Origin: Mucidula mucida
Lineage: Eukaryota > Basidiomycota > Agaricomycetes > Agaricales > Physalacriaceae
Assembly: GCA_015501055.1 (NCBI GenBank)
Contig: JADNYV010000105.1
Span: forward strand, 1 to 64,000
Length of the DNA stretch: 64,000 bases
Direction of reading: 5' to 3'
The notes beneath the pieces were generated by a model. It was not told the origin of the DNA and did no database searches. It saw only the letters and a list, made by a program, of their open reading frames with translations. The translations under genes and the position numbers were made by a program. How positions within the stretch are numbered: the first letter of the stretch is position 1; each line of letters starts with the position of its first letter. Positions 9,209 through 21,029 of the stretch are shown one piece after another.

Positions 9209-12200
9209 TTGCCAAGGAAAAAATTGTTGGATGCAGAATCTATTTATAGTACTGGTACTAAGGCATCTAAAATATCATTGACAATTTTATCACCAAAACC
9301 TGCGAAAGAAAGATACAGACCAAACACACCTGAGTGGGTTGCACAAAGGCTAAGAGAGGATGAAGTGCCGAGAGCAGTGGGAATTTTGAGAGCATGGATG
9401 CCGGAGCGGAGAGAGAGAGAAGCGACGGAAGAGAAGGTGATGGCAATCAGAGTGTTGACGAAGGAAGCTGCGGTGGAAGTTGTGACGGAGTTGAAAAAGT
9501 CGAGAAAGTACATCCGGGGAACAAAGGGGCAGGACATGAAACTCCAAGTAACCATAGAGAGCATACACACAGGCTCTGAATGGGAAACGAGTGCCCTTCT
9601 CGACAGCGGAGCAACGGGTTCTTGCGTCAATAAAGAATTTGTTGAGAAGAATGGACTCCCGATCAAGGAGTTACCGGTCAAGCTCCCTGTCTACAATGCG
9701 GATGGAACCCTAAACAAGGGAGGAGCAATCAAAGGTTTTGTGGAGGTCCAAATGAAGATCGGTGATCACGCTGAAAAGATCGAGTTGGCCGTCACCAATC
9801 TTGGCAAAACAAGTATCTTTTTGGGGCTAGATTGGTTACGATATCACAACCCCACAATCAACTGGACGGAATCCACGTTGACTTTTGATCGATGCCCAGA
9901 CCGTTGCGGCTACCTACCCAAGTATGACTCGCCAGAAGATGAAGGAGAAGATGTAGAAGAGAAGCTGGAGGAGGGAGAGCGGTTGTTTTGGATGGACTGG
10001 GACAACTATCGCAAAAGCGGTGAAAAGCTGAGATCACAACAGCCTTCATCCGCTGCTGCACCTTACATCAAGGAATTCTCCGATGTATTCAGCAAGGCGG
10101 ACTTTGACAAGTTACCGGAGCGAAGACCCTGGGATCACGCAATAGAACTCACGCCTGGTTCCAAACCGGTTGATTGCAAGGTCTATCCCCTTAGTCCATC
10201 CAAGCAGAAGGCGTTAGACGAGTTCTTGGAGGAAAACATACGCACAGGGCGCATACGGCCATCAATTTCACCCATGGCGTCACCATTCTTCTTTGTTAAG
10301 AAGAAGGACGGAAGTCTCCAACCTGTACAAGATTATTAGAAATTGAACAACATAACAATCAAAAACCAATATCCCTTGCTGTTGATCCAGGAGCTTATCA
10401 ACAAGTTGAAAGGAGCAACGTGGTTCACAAAGATGGATGTCCAATGGGGTTACAATAACATCCGGATCAAAGAAGGTGATGAGTGGAAAGCGGTGTTTAG
10501 AACAAACCAAGGCCTGTTCGAGCCCTCAGTCATGTTCTTTGGACTTACAAACTCGCCAGCGACTTTTCAATCGTTCATGAATCACATTCTGAAGGAGTTG
10601 ATTGACGGCGGACACGTAATAGTTTACCTGGACAATATACTTATCTTCACGAACACTCTCGAGGAGCATAGACAGATTGTACGCAGGGTATTAGAAATAT
10701 TACGAGTAAATAAGCTGTATTTAAAACCCGAGAAATGTAGTTTTGAGGCACATACTGTAGATTACTTGGGAGTTATTGTTGGAGGAGGAGAAGTGAAGAT
10801 GGATCCGGCAAAAGTGGCCGTAGTGAAGGAATGGAAGGAGCCGACGAAGAAGAAGGAAGTACAGTCATTTCTGGGCTTCTGCAACTTCTACCGACGTTTC
10901 ATTTGGGGATTTGCGGGAGTAGCGAAGCCATTGACATCGCTAACCGGGAAGGGCGAATGAGTTTTGGGAGAGAAGCAGCATGAGGCGTTTGAGGAGTTAA
11001 AACAGAGGATGACAGAAGAACCCGTTCTGATCGTACCACACGACGACAGCAAGTTTTGAGTCGAGGCGGACTCCTCAAACTATGCGAACGGGGCGGTTCT
11101 TTCCCAGTTTGTTGACGGAAAATGGAGACCAGTAGCCTTTTGATCTCGCGCGCTGAACGAAGTGGAGCGCAATTATAAGATCTACGACAAAGAGATGATG
11201 GCTATCATGGACTTGATCAACGACTGGCGGCAATACCTCCTAGGTGCTAAGGAGACAGTAGAGGTTTTCACCGATCATCAAAACCTTCAGTACTTCAGGA
11301 AGCCGCAGAAGTTGAACCGGAGGCAGGCACGATGGGTTACGGAGTTGGCGGAATATGACATACAGATGATTCATAAGCCAGGCAGGAGGATGGGAAAAGC
11401 TGATGCCTTGTCAAGGATGACAGGCCTTGAGAAGGGGGAAAAAGATAACGAAAACGTTGTTTTGCTAAAACCGGAGTTTTTTATATCACAAATTCAATTT
11501 TTGTTACATACAGTAGCTACACCGGAGGACGAATTACTTAACAAAATCAGACAAAGAAAAGGAAACAAAGACAGATACATACAAAAAGCATTAGAAAACA
11601 AAGAAAAAGGATGGGAAGAGAAGGAAAATGGACTTATTATGTGGAAAGATTGTATTTACATACCGAAGGACAAGGAATTGCGGGGAAGAGTTATTGGAAT
11701 GCACCATGATGCACAGCTTGCAGGGCATCCGGGACAATACAAGACCCTCGAGTTGATTACACGCACCTATTGGTGGCCCGGAATCAGCCGAGACGTCCGC
11801 AATACGTAGAAGGGTGTCAAAAATGTCAGACCACAAAGTCACATCGCACAAAGCAGCCGCACCCCTTCATCCCATTGATGTACCAACAAGCCATGGGAGG
11901 TAGTAGGGACGGACATATTGGGAGTTACCAGAGTCGGGAGGATACAATGCAATCAGCACGTTTGTGATCATTTCACAAAGCGTTACACATCATACCAACA
12001 CACACCACTCTGACGTCAGAAGGCATGGCCCGCATCTACCGCGATCACATTTTTCCCATACATGGGATACCACGACAGATGATACATGATTGAGGTCCGC
12101 AATACCACTCGCGTTTCATGAAGGAGTTGTACCGGATGTTGGGCATTGAAGGAAACTTTACAACGGCGTATCATCCACAGGCAAACGGACAGACGGAACG

Positions 12201-13110
12201 GCTGAACCAAGAGATAGAACATTTCTTACGGTTATTTGTCAACTACCATCAGAACAACTGGCATGAATGGCTACCCTCTGCTGAATTCGTTTACAACGAT
12301 CGAGTTCACTCGGCGACCAAAGTCACTCCGTTCTTTGCAGACATGGGCAGACATCCCTACAAAGGCACCGCTCCGAAAACGGCATTGAGAAATGAGACTG
12401 CGCAGGAGTTTGCCGACGGCATGAGGAAGACATGGGATGAAGTGGGGTCAGCATTGAAGATGGCAAAAGAGGACATGAAACGGTTTTATGACAGGAAGCA
12501 AACAGAGGCAGTAGAGTACAAGGAAGGCGACAAAGTATGGCTGGAAGGGACGAATCTCAGCACGGACCGACCAATGAAGAAGCTTGATAACAAACGATTC
12601 GGGCCATTCAAAGTGATCAAGAAAGTCGGGACGAGCTCTTACAAGCTCCAGATTCCTCACACGTGGACAAGCATTCATCCCGTGTTCAATGAGGCCCTGT
12701 TGACGCCTTACCACGAGCCGCAATTTCCGACGCAACCCCGAGACACGCGTCCACCACCTGTGCTGGAAGGAGCCGAACCGGAATGGGAGGTCGAGAAAGT
12801 GGTGAATTCCCAGAAGTACCGCGGGGGCTTTCAATACAAGGTTCACTGGAAGGGTTATGGCACACACAAGCAGACATGGGAACCGGCATGCAATCTCAAA
12901 AATGCCGACGAAGCCATCAGCAATTTCCACCAACAATATCCGAACAAGCCGAAGCCACCCGCGCTTGCTCGCATTGAAGTCCCCATGTCGCAATTTCCAT
13001 CACATCTATTCCGACCCATGCCACCGCCCGATACCGAACCCCTCAACGTCACGCTACCCTCTGCAGCCCTCATGGAGCAACTCTGGCGCAGAATGGAACT
13101 TGCGCCTTAA
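9209..13110 (+). pseudogene. pol: Pol polyprotein (PR-RT-RH-IN-chromodomain), several stops
   Basis: Protease active site DSGATGSC near 9605. RT begins near 10270 ([16 protein letters not shown]); the catalytic box reads YLDN at ~10624-10635 where YLDD is expected. RNase H is at ~11050-11400 and ends in DALSRM. Integrase has an HHxAGH...C-Q-K-C zinc motif near 11700-11830, a YHPQANGQTERLNQEIE block near 12170, and the GPF/Y module near 12600. The chromodomain is at 12780-12940 (YKVHWKGYG, TWEP). In-frame stops are at 10337, 10958, 11057, 11141 and 12091, with frameshifts from 11800 to 11970. It ends at TAA 13108-13110. Non-functional; most lesions fit C-to-T or G-to-A changes. Confidence 0.92.
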
Positions 13111-13121
13111 GGAGGGGGTAA
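13109..13121 (+). promoter_or_regulatory. Polypurine tract
   Basis: AAGGAGGGGG followed by TAA directly abuts the 3' LTR. It overlaps the last bases of the pol stop codon. This is the usual second-strand primer. Confidence 0.8.
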
Positions 13122-13651
13122 TGTTATGAATCGCCATATTTTCACATTTTCACATCTTATTATATCTTATCGGGGGCCTTGTCTTATCAACCAACGGACC
13201 GTTTCATCATCTGTTTTGTCACCGATCATACCCTTTTCATTACCGAAGCCGTACTCATGTCGGACACACGTTCAACACATGGATGACATCATACATGCCA
13301 ATACCTCATGGACTCCCTATTGTATACACACCGCCGACACTCATAGTACACATGGTCGTTTCAATATTATTACTTACATGCAGTTACCACTCGTATTTAA
13401 TGGTTTCACGGACTAGTAGCATACAACACTGGGTCAAGGGCGTGGAGCATTCCTAGTGGAAACGCATATGGATAAGGAGTCCCAAACACAGACTTACTAG
13501 TATATAAGCAGTAGTGTAGTATCATTGTACTTTAGTTCCAATCTCGTTTATACACCTGGCCTAGCCTAGTTCTACGAACGTGAACGCTTTCTTTCCCTAA
13601 GTCTCTCTGTGGTACCTGGTTTAGTCACGTGGCTATAGTCAGTTGCTAACA
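13122..13651 (+). repeat. 3' LTR
   Basis: 530 bp, starts TGTTATGAATCGCC and ends GTTGCTAACA. Followed by the target duplication AGCGG. Confidence 0.93.
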
Positions 13652-13656
13652 AGCGG
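13652..13656 (+). repeat. Target-site duplication AGCGG (right)
   Basis: Direct repeat of 7120-7124. Joining the flanks across it restores the continuity of RepA as seen at 23600 and, inverted, at 24640. Confidence 0.85.
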
Positions 13657-13895
13657 CGAAGGATCTCGTCAACGAACATATGTATTGTCTTGGTTACAAG
13701 TGGAAGATTGGAACCCCTCCTAGTGTGTTCACTGAGGTGTGATGCCACTCAACGCCATCCAACAACCTGAAGAGTACCCAAGGCTTGTTTCTCGTTCTCT
13801 CCATCACACCTTTATGCCCCTTCATCAGGACATATGCACCCAGTTCATGTCCCGGCACTACATTCTATCTGCTTGCCCAGCCGGCGTTGCATTGC
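13657..13895 (+). repeat. RepA left half, part 2
   Basis: Continues the copy broken at 7124. The frame that reads LVTSGRLEPLLVCSLRCDAT here matches IVSVTSGRLEPLLVRSLRC at 24590 (minus). It ends near 13895, where the sequence turns into the inverted right half. No intact gene. Confidence 0.55.
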
Positions 13896-15040
13896 AGACG
13901 GAGTCATCTACATTCTACAATAGGACTCAGTCCCACAAGGAGCAAGGAATATGTCTCCTCCGTCTCCTCGATATGTAGATTGTCCAATATAATCATTCAG
14001 TCGCTGACGGCAATAACAAGTTTGATGTCTGTATTACTTGAGTCTGAACCGTTAAGATACATGCACAAGGTGGAGGCGTCATCGCGAGCTGAGGAGGAGA
14101 GGCATAGGGGTGACGTGGTACCGGAGGTGTTTGACCTAACAAGCTTCTTTATTATGAGGCGACATCATTTGCGTAGGGCCGGCGCAGCGTGAGCGAGAAG
14201 CTGGATTGTACGAGCCGGATCTCCGAAGAGATGTAACGGAAAGTCGTCTTCATAAGTAGTGCCACTAACACCAAGAAGGTGTCCACTGGAAGGAAGGCAC
14301 TACTTGGGTACACCCATAGAACCTTCTGCAATACACAGAATAGAGGCAGTGCCAATGTCCCGAAGTTCTGGTAGAAGATGTCGATTGAATGACACATGGA
14401 CTCGCCACATGACATCCCGGTTGGGGAGTGGCCGGACACAGTGAGCTGGGTGAATGTGTCGTGACCCATTGCGGAGGGACCGGTAAGGACACCATGAAGC
14501 CAGGGATGGGTAACCTTTAGGCCAAGCGAAGTTAGACAATGGTTTAGCATTAATGCCACAATAAACGCACCAGGAGGGGTCACAATCTGCAGCTTGTAGC
14601 CGAGATGATAGAGATGTTTGTCAAGGAAAGCCTGGGCCGCTGGTGTTGGATGCCAATGACCGGTGGCAACCTTGGGACATGACAAAGAAATGGAAAGAGA
14701 CAAACATACTTGCGAGAAGGCCAAGAGAAGGCCCAGATATTTATATGATTGGGAGCGTGGGAGTGTGGATCCTTTTGTTTTGATGTGAATCAACACAAGG
14801 ATCATGCGGTGTCAGCGCCGCGCGCCTATTGGTGGTTTTCCAGTGATGGAGAGCCAAAGGTGGAAGAGAATGGAAGGCTCTGCTACAAGGTCTAGTGGCT
14901 ATACAAGATCTGATCTGAATAGAGGAAGGCATGAAGTGTGGCGCATTGATTGTTAACACTTATGTATATCTCTAGGACAACATATCATCTACTCATTTAA
15001 AGGTTGAGAGTCATTGGCCATAGGCATCTAGGTACAAAAT
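13896..15040 (-). repeat. RepA right half, inverted
   Basis: Minus-strand copy of the RepA gene-like unit, matching 23230-24380 on the plus strand. The longest frame (14805-14152, 217 codons) carries FLDKHLYHLGYK and PPGAFIVALML. A second frame (SSEIRLVQSSFSLTLRR) matches the coding frame of the copy at 35824-36633. The sequence beyond 14820 contains the upstream block seen at 23250-23540. Frames change within the copy, so it is a pseudogene. Confidence 0.55.
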
Positions 15041-15208
15041 ACTGGTCACAAATCTATATTTCAAAGGACCACACGTAACGGGTGATGCGTTCAGTCGCAT
15101 CTTATCGTGGTAAGGCTACTACTGCCAACAGCGGATATCAAGTGTCGCATGCGCAGCAGTGGCCTTCGAGTGCCCCCATTAGCTATGGAGCGTTAATCCG
15201 CTAATGTA

Positions 15209-16155
15209 CTAGGACTTGGACATAGTGTTCGACCCATCTGTTACGCTGAAGAGAGGTTTCCCAGAAGCAAGGCCACCCGCCAAAGTCAAGTATGACTTTG
15301 TTCTCATGACAGTGAATGTGATCCTTTTTGGCTTTAAAGAAAGGATCACGCTGCAAGTGCCATTAACAATATGAACCAGCACAACGAAAGGCCGTGTTGT
15401 GTTCGGCATGAGGACTTTGTTCAAACGGACATGCGCAAGGCGTGCTACCGGTTAAGACGTCTGCCTTCCCATCTATCTCACTGCCCTCAGCCACAGCCTT
15501 CACATGGCCGCTGTCAGGTGCAGTACATACAAAAAAGTGACATCCGAAGTGTTTTCAAGGTTCAGGCGTATCCTCCTGCTGCTCGTCAAGGGGACCTTCG
15601 TCCTCCACAGCTCCGTCAACTGCATCTTTAGGATGGGCTTTGAGTGTGAGGTATCAAAATCTTGACCTGCCCCAATGTTTATGCTCGGTATTATCGCAAG
15701 GGCAAGGAAACCATCCCGTCTTGACATCACGAGGAACCGAGTAGCGCGAGCCTTCTGTTTACTGCTTTCAGAATAGGTCACAATTGATACGTACATGGCC
15801 TCGCTGTAGTAGACACCGACACTGAAGAAGCTGTGTACCTCCGCGGTGTGGTTCGCAAGTGAACCGCGATATAGAGGCGCGGAGCAGTTATCTAGTGTGC
15901 ATCTACAGAAAGGGTCACATGCGAATTGAAAACCATGGCAGATATGAAAAGGTTTCCACTTACGTCTTTTTTGGTGGACGTTTCTTTGGTGCCATGTCGT
16001 GGTTTAGTGGCAAGTGCTAGCGCTAAGGAGGTGCCGTACTTGGTCAGGGTTGCATGTCGGGGACACAGAAATATGTGTTGGCTACCGTAGAATGGCCTGA
16101 AGAAAACGCGTCCAAATTCCTGGTGACAGGTCGATGAAGCGAAAGCACGCATCAA
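15209..16155 (-). pseudogene. Uncharacterised gene or remnant
   Basis: Three minus-strand stretches could be exons: 16155-15892 (starts MMRAFASSTCHQEFGRVF, a basic, Ser/Arg-rich start like a mitochondrial presequence), 15796-15500 and 15424-15209. The last contains FVVLVHIVNGTCSVILSLKP. Intron boundaries are not convincing and I do not recognise the family. Confidence 0.25.
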
Positions 16156-16901
16156 TTCCTACAAGTGAGCATATACTCGATTTGAGGTCATGGTGTTACG
16201 CAATCGACTCTCTTCTGACCGTCATGTGGGCTAGGCGTCAATACCACTGTCGCAATCGACCTTCCACAGCTCACCTAGAAGGACAATGTGAAGTGACGCG
16301 CATGCCATGGCCAGGCCCTTCCACTTAGTGATTGTCATCATTGGAAAACAGCGGGAGCGACGCGACTTACTTGATCTCTTTTGAAGCAGGAGACGGCCCT
16401 CGAATACGATGGAAAGTTTGGATTTTGTCCATGAAGCACAAGTCAGATGGTTCCTCGAGGATGTATGTAGTGGTGGAAGGTGCGGCGGATCTACGCTTTC
16501 TTTCTTGTCTGACCAGCGCGATCAGCGTCTCTCAGCGCGTTTCTGTGTCCGTCTTGCGACAGTAAAACATCTCAACATCGGGCCTGTCATTGTGCTCGAC
16601 GCGCCATAGGTGGATACTATCGATCAATATCCAATTATCAACCGTTCTCCGACGACTAGGAATATCTGTTGGTGAAAGCCTGCTCTTGGCGTTTTATCTC
16701 TTGCGTCCCCGACAGTCGTTTCACAGAACCCTCCTGTACGCGTAGCGCCTAATCTCATCACACTTTCTCCTCGATTAAGGAATTGGAGACATGACACCTC
16801 CTTATCACATCATCGGATTTTCCTCCTCGCTTCTCTGATGTCTATCAGAAGCCTATAAAACATGCCGATGCTCTCGCTATTTCCCACTGACCAGACTCAC
16901 T

Positions 16902-17285
16902 ATGTCGAGTGAAAAACCTTTCCAAATCGCCGTCTCGGACGACAAGATCGACTTTCTTCGTCGAAAACTTGAGCTTTGCATCTTTCCCGATGAATTCAAG
17001 GACGCTGGCTCGGACTATGGCGTCCCTCTCGCATCCATGCGCCGACTCGTGGAATATTGGAAGACCGGCTTCGACTGGCGCGCGCAGGAAGCCGCTATTA
17101 ATGCTGAACTGCCCCAGTTCACTCGCGATATCAAGGTCGACGGCTTTGGGACGCTGAATATCCACTATGTGCATCAGAAAAGCAAGGCTGTTGATGCTAT
17201 CCCGCTTTTAAGGGCTCAGCCCCGAAACAAGACATTGGTTATGTTTTTGTGGCAAGACTCGGAGATGCGTAGGCACCAGGACTAG
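16902..17285 (+). pseudogene. Epoxide hydrolase N-terminal fragment (module copy 1)
   Basis: Encodes the epoxide hydrolase N-terminal domain (EHN), recognised from FDWRAQEAAINAELPQF and VDGFGTLNIHYVHQKS. The next expected element, the oxyanion-hole motif HGWP of the alpha/beta-hydrolase fold, is missing: after DAIPLL (about 17209) the sequence departs from the copy at 41659 and stops at 17285. About 690 bp, from 16517 to 17209 and so including ~385 bp upstream of the ATG, match 41280-41969. Without the catalytic fold this cannot be an active hydrolase. Confidence 0.75.
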
Positions 17286-17289
17286 GTTC

Positions 17290-18084
17290 AACGCCACCAA
17301 GGCTCTTCGCGTTCTTGCTGCGTGCGACTATAGTCGAGAAACACTTGTCATGGGATCCAGCCCTTGAACGACAATGGGCATTCAATTTGCACTTCCAGAA
17401 GCGTTCCATATTGGCATTGTTGTATAGTGTGAGTACTTAACCTTGAATACCGATGCATTTGAGCGCTTGGAGTCACTTTAGTAGAAGAATAAGTTGATTA
17501 CAAGGAACTGGGACAGGAAAGTGCCGTATACATTTGAGAGCGTAAAGAAGATGCGGAGAACTTCAATCAAGACGTATGGAATAGATTGTGCAGTTGGCGG
17601 GGCAGGGCATAATGTTGATGTCAACGCATCAGTCTATGTCTCCAGGTGTGCTGCGAGATTTGGCTTGATGAAATTTGATGCTGTGATGGTTGAGCCAGTT
17701 CTAGGAATCCAAAGCGCGCGCGTACAAGCCCAAGGAACAGGCGTGCTACATATGGACCTTGAACCAGTGACATAGTCATGGTGTGGGAACACTTCACTCA
17801 CAATACGAAACACGTCTTCGGCCTCGCGGTGCTCTATGGAGATCGTTGAGAAAAGGGAGATGTAAACAGACCGGCCAGGCCACCCTTGCGCAAGGCTTCC
17901 AACAGTTTGAGGATGGATCACTTTGAGGGCATGGCGAGGATAAGGGCAGGAGACAAGTTGAAATGCCAATCACGGAACAAATAGACAAACGATTCACGCC
18001 AGCAAAGACGGCGTGGCTGACCCTTGGTGGTTGAAAGCAAGTGAGCAAGGATTCTCGATTGCGACAAAAAAGTAAGCTGTATCG
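17290..18084. other. No gene recognised
   Basis: This ~800 bp replaces the epoxide hydrolase body found in module copy 2. A 93-codon plus frame (17494-17775) has no recognisable features. Parts (AGCCCTTGAA..., GAACTGGGA...) recur at 18390-18560, so it contains short local repeats. Confidence 0.35.
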
Positions 18085-18345
18085 TCTCGGGGCTCGGGGA
18101 CCGCGACTCCGCCCCTAACCCTTCTTCGGGTGACCTTCCGGTAGCATGACCTTGCTCAGACCTCTCGCTTTGGACACGAAGTCCTCAGACCAAACACGAC
18201 ACGGTTTCCCGTCGGTGCTGGTTCTACTTGGCGAAGCCATTTACGGTGTGATCCAGCCATGCGCCTTCTCGGTCACCCTATGAGATACTCCAAGGAGTAC
18301 CTTACTATATGATAGGCACGGAAGCGAGGGGATTTAAGAGTTCAG
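18085..18345 (+). repeat. Repeat R2, copy 1
   Basis: Matches 43555-43840 and 46893-47110. The diagnostic core is GTGACCTTCCGGTAGCATGA followed by CCTTGCTCA and AAGTCCTCAGACC. The first two copies also share CTTACTATATGATAGGCAC near the end. No coding frame is conserved. Confidence 0.75.
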
Positions 18346-19740
18346 GGTTCTGTCTAGTTCAAAGTGTAGCGGCTATGCTGGGCGCGAAATAGTCGAGAGA
18401 TTGATGTCCTCGCCTCCAGCCCTTGAATGACTTGACGAAACAACTGGGCAGTTACTTTGCGCTCAACATTGTCACCTTTTTACAGCGGGAATAATAACCT
18501 CGAAAGTCAACGTATTTCAGTAGGCAATTTAGTACAGGATTTCGGGGAACTGGGATATGAAGTGTCGTATACAGGCAGGTGAACGATATATCGACATGAC
18601 CGACTTTTTATAGGGACCAAAGCCCGCTTGGGTTCAACTTTAAACACCAATGGAGCGCCCTCAAAGACGCGATCGATACACACACAAGCAAGAAGGACCG
18701 TACGGCAAGAGGAGCACACAGGAATAGGAGCACTCGAGAGCAGCAACCGACGAGACATGAATCAAAGGCTATAACAGGCTTCCCGTCCAGTGTTCCCGTC
18801 CACGTCCAATTTGCGATAATCGAATTCTCAGCCAGTCCTAGTTTTCCTCCCAGGCGAGTACGACGATGGGACTAAAAGAGTTCGCCGCATGATACTCCCA
18901 GAGGACATTTGCCAGACACAGGTGCGTCTCTCTAAAAATGATTTAGTTTGAACGAGATATAGGATCACACAGATCGCGGCTGGTCGAAATACGCAGAAGG
19001 AACAGAAAGCAGTCACGGAGGCCGCAGCGGCAGCTCAAAGATTCGCGGACGCCTCTTCATTTGCAGTCCTCTCTCTCTTTCCTCCTGCTCTCCACCGTCC
19101 AGAGTCAAACCCCACGCGCCCTAAACCCGTCACGCTCAGGACGGCCGTCAACATCCTTTCGCGCCTGAATCATCTAGCTAGGCAGGACGTCCGTGAGCCT
19201 TCGCATACGCTTATCCCAACATGATGTGTCCAGGAACGCCCGTCGTTTTCTGTCCACCCATTCAGACCAACCCTTCCGCCACAAATTTCTCTCCAATCCA
19301 CGCCGATATCGCTGAATCCGCCATTGTAGGTTAACGCCAAAGCATGAGGATCCCCATTCATGCCAGCACGACTCTCTCCTGCGATTGAGGCGGAACACCG
19401 TCTTTGAACGTGAACATGTCTCTGCTGCTGCGCGTGCAGAGCTGGTCAAAGCTGTTTCCTCGACACATATGCTGCTACGAGCGAGCACGCCTCAAAAGAC
19501 TTACGAGTCAGGTTGAATTACTAGTGGGTCAGCAATCGTCAGTTTTTGTTATATTTATTAGTCTCCCGCATAATGACTCGTTAACAGGTTGTACTGGGTT
19601 CTTCGCTTCAAATTGGTGTATGTACCATGCGGCCGGAGCGAAATTATCAAGGAGCCTATTGACGACCAGGGTGTGCGACGTAGCGAGGCTTCCAGGAATG
19701 AAACGGATTCCTGGAGAATATAGTTCTAGTGTCTGATCTT
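18346..19740. other. No gene recognised
   Basis: Only short frames on both strands with no recognisable motif. The equivalent interval of module copy 2 (43850-45110) is different and carries another gene on the minus strand. Confidence 0.35.
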
Positions 19741-19852
19741 CGGATGGCTGCACATTTTTCATTTTGACGCGTAAAAAGTGCGTTACGCGCGCCACGGCGA
19801 CATGAATCGCGCCTGCTTTAGATTGTATTTGTTTGGCAGGATTGTGGCGCGT

Positions 19853-19861
19853 TGGTATAAA
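19853..19861 (+). promoter_or_regulatory. TATA box of the small coiled-coil gene
   Basis: GGTATAAATA lies ~45 bp upstream of the ATG at 19904. It is preserved in the duplicate (45221-45230) with nearly identical surroundings over ~150 bp. Confidence 0.5.
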
Positions 19862-19903
19862 TACCGCCTGCACTAGATCGCCCTTTCTCTATCTCGTACC
19901 ACC

Positions 19904-20346
19904 ATGTCTACTTGCCCTGCTTTATCCGAGTTCAGAGTGCTCTCCTCTCGCATCAGAGAAATCGAAATCGCCCTGGACCAAGTCTTCGACGAGCTCGACG
20001 AAGCCGCTATTGCTCCGACCGCATCTACTCTCAAGGATCTCCTTGCCCGCCGAAGGGACCTCGACCAACTCGCCGATACGAACATACAGCTTATAACCCT
20101 CTCGAAACAGCAGATTTACAAAGACCGCGCGGAAATCACCAAGAATCTCGCCGAGACCAGAAAAATCAACGCTGAAATTCGACAGGACCTGGAAGACTTT
20201 TACCGAAACGTTCTGGGCTGTACGTTCTTCATTGCTTCGTCTGGCCATTCGTGTCTCATGATTCTGCAGCCTCTGCAAACTATGCCAATCCCACTGTAAG
20301 AGCCGACTCGTACAGCAACTCGCCTTTACTCATTCCTCTTCCCTAG
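19904..20346 (+). CDS. Small coiled-coil protein, one intron (module copy 1)
   Basis: CDS is 19904-20219 joined to 20270-20346, with a 50-nt GTACGT...TGCAG intron, giving 130 residues. The first ~100 residues are highly charged with heptad-like spacing (IREIEIALDQVFDELDEA, then ITLSKQQIYKDRAEITKNLA), typical of a coiled coil. The C-terminus is SSANYANPTV...PLLIPLP. The intron position and exon 2 are conserved in the duplicate at 45271, which supports a real spliced gene. A TATA box lies 45 bp upstream. No known family recognised; possibly a lineage-specific regulatory or scaffold protein. Confidence 0.7.
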
Positions 20347-20563
20347 CCTATTATCACCGTTCCCGTCAACGCGGTACACCTATTCCTTCCCCTACCTTCA
20401 CCACGCTCAATAGGCGTAGGTTGACGACATCGTTCCCTCTGTTCAGAACAAAGATTCAATCACGTCGCCTGTTAGTAACGCCTTTCTAGTACTACTCGTC
20501 CTTGTCAATCAACTGCTATAGACCTCTGGCGAGACGGTACGCGATATCCAATCTTCGCCTTGA

Positions 20564-21022
20564 TTGTCCTCATGCCTTTCGCGATTCCAGGAACTTACCG
20601 TTACTAGTCCGAGGTCGAAGAGGGTACGTTTTATAAGGTGTAGAATTCCAGCGCTCGTGGTTCTTCAGAAAGGCATGTGCCTTCAAGTGACGCAGGATAC
20701 CGGTAGATTCAGCTCTCCCTCTTTCACGCCTACCGTTGTCATGAAATATACAGAACACGATGCTCTTCGGCTCCCGCTGGCAACTATTCCCAACATCGAT
20801 GCCCTTTCTCCGACCACCAAAAGGAAACACGATGTCAATGTCGCGGAAGCGTGTCTTTCCGGTAAGGAAGGCGGCGGTGAGGCGTCGTTCGAAACGGGAA
20901 CCCCGGCCAAACGACTTAAGCATGCGGGACCATCTCGTGCAAAGTCGCTGAAACATGTGCGTTTCTCTCATACCGCATCATTGTATCGCTTCATCGACAA
21001 TCTTGGCCATATAGACAGGTAA
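20564..21022 (+). pseudogene. Lysine-rich gene of the module, start codon lost (copy 1)
   Basis: The conserved part begins at 20786 with IPNIDALSPTTKRKHDVNVA and continues AKRLKHAGPSRAKSLK, rich in basic, nuclear-localisation-like clusters. In the duplicate the first codon is ATG (46135); here it is ATT. The frame is open upstream to 20564, so an upstream start is possible, but that part is not conserved. The sequence after KSLKH (GTGCGT) may be a 5' splice site. Likely impaired. Confidence 0.45.
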
Positions 21023-21029
21023 ATAAGCC

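Larger units (their letters stand above)
7125..13651 (+). mobile_element. Ty3/gypsy chromovirus, full-length but inactivated
   Basis: A 6527-bp element with 530-bp LTRs at 7125-7654 and 13122-13651 (both TG...CA), AGCGG target duplications, gag with a zinc knuckle, and pol in the order protease, RT, RNase H, integrase, chromodomain. That order plus the C-terminal chromodomain defines the chromovirus branch of Ty3/gypsy. The LTRs differ at roughly thirty positions, nearly all transitions. pol has several nonsense codons and frameshifts, so the copy cannot encode a full polyprotein. It sits inside RepA. Confidence 0.93.

Noticed and set aside
9244..9681. 145-codon minus-strand frame opposite the pol start
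   Set aside because: Shadow of the pol coding sequence, which has clear protease and RT motifs on the plus strand.
12448..12993. 181-codon minus-strand frame
   Set aside because: Shadow of the integrase and chromodomain region on the plus strand.
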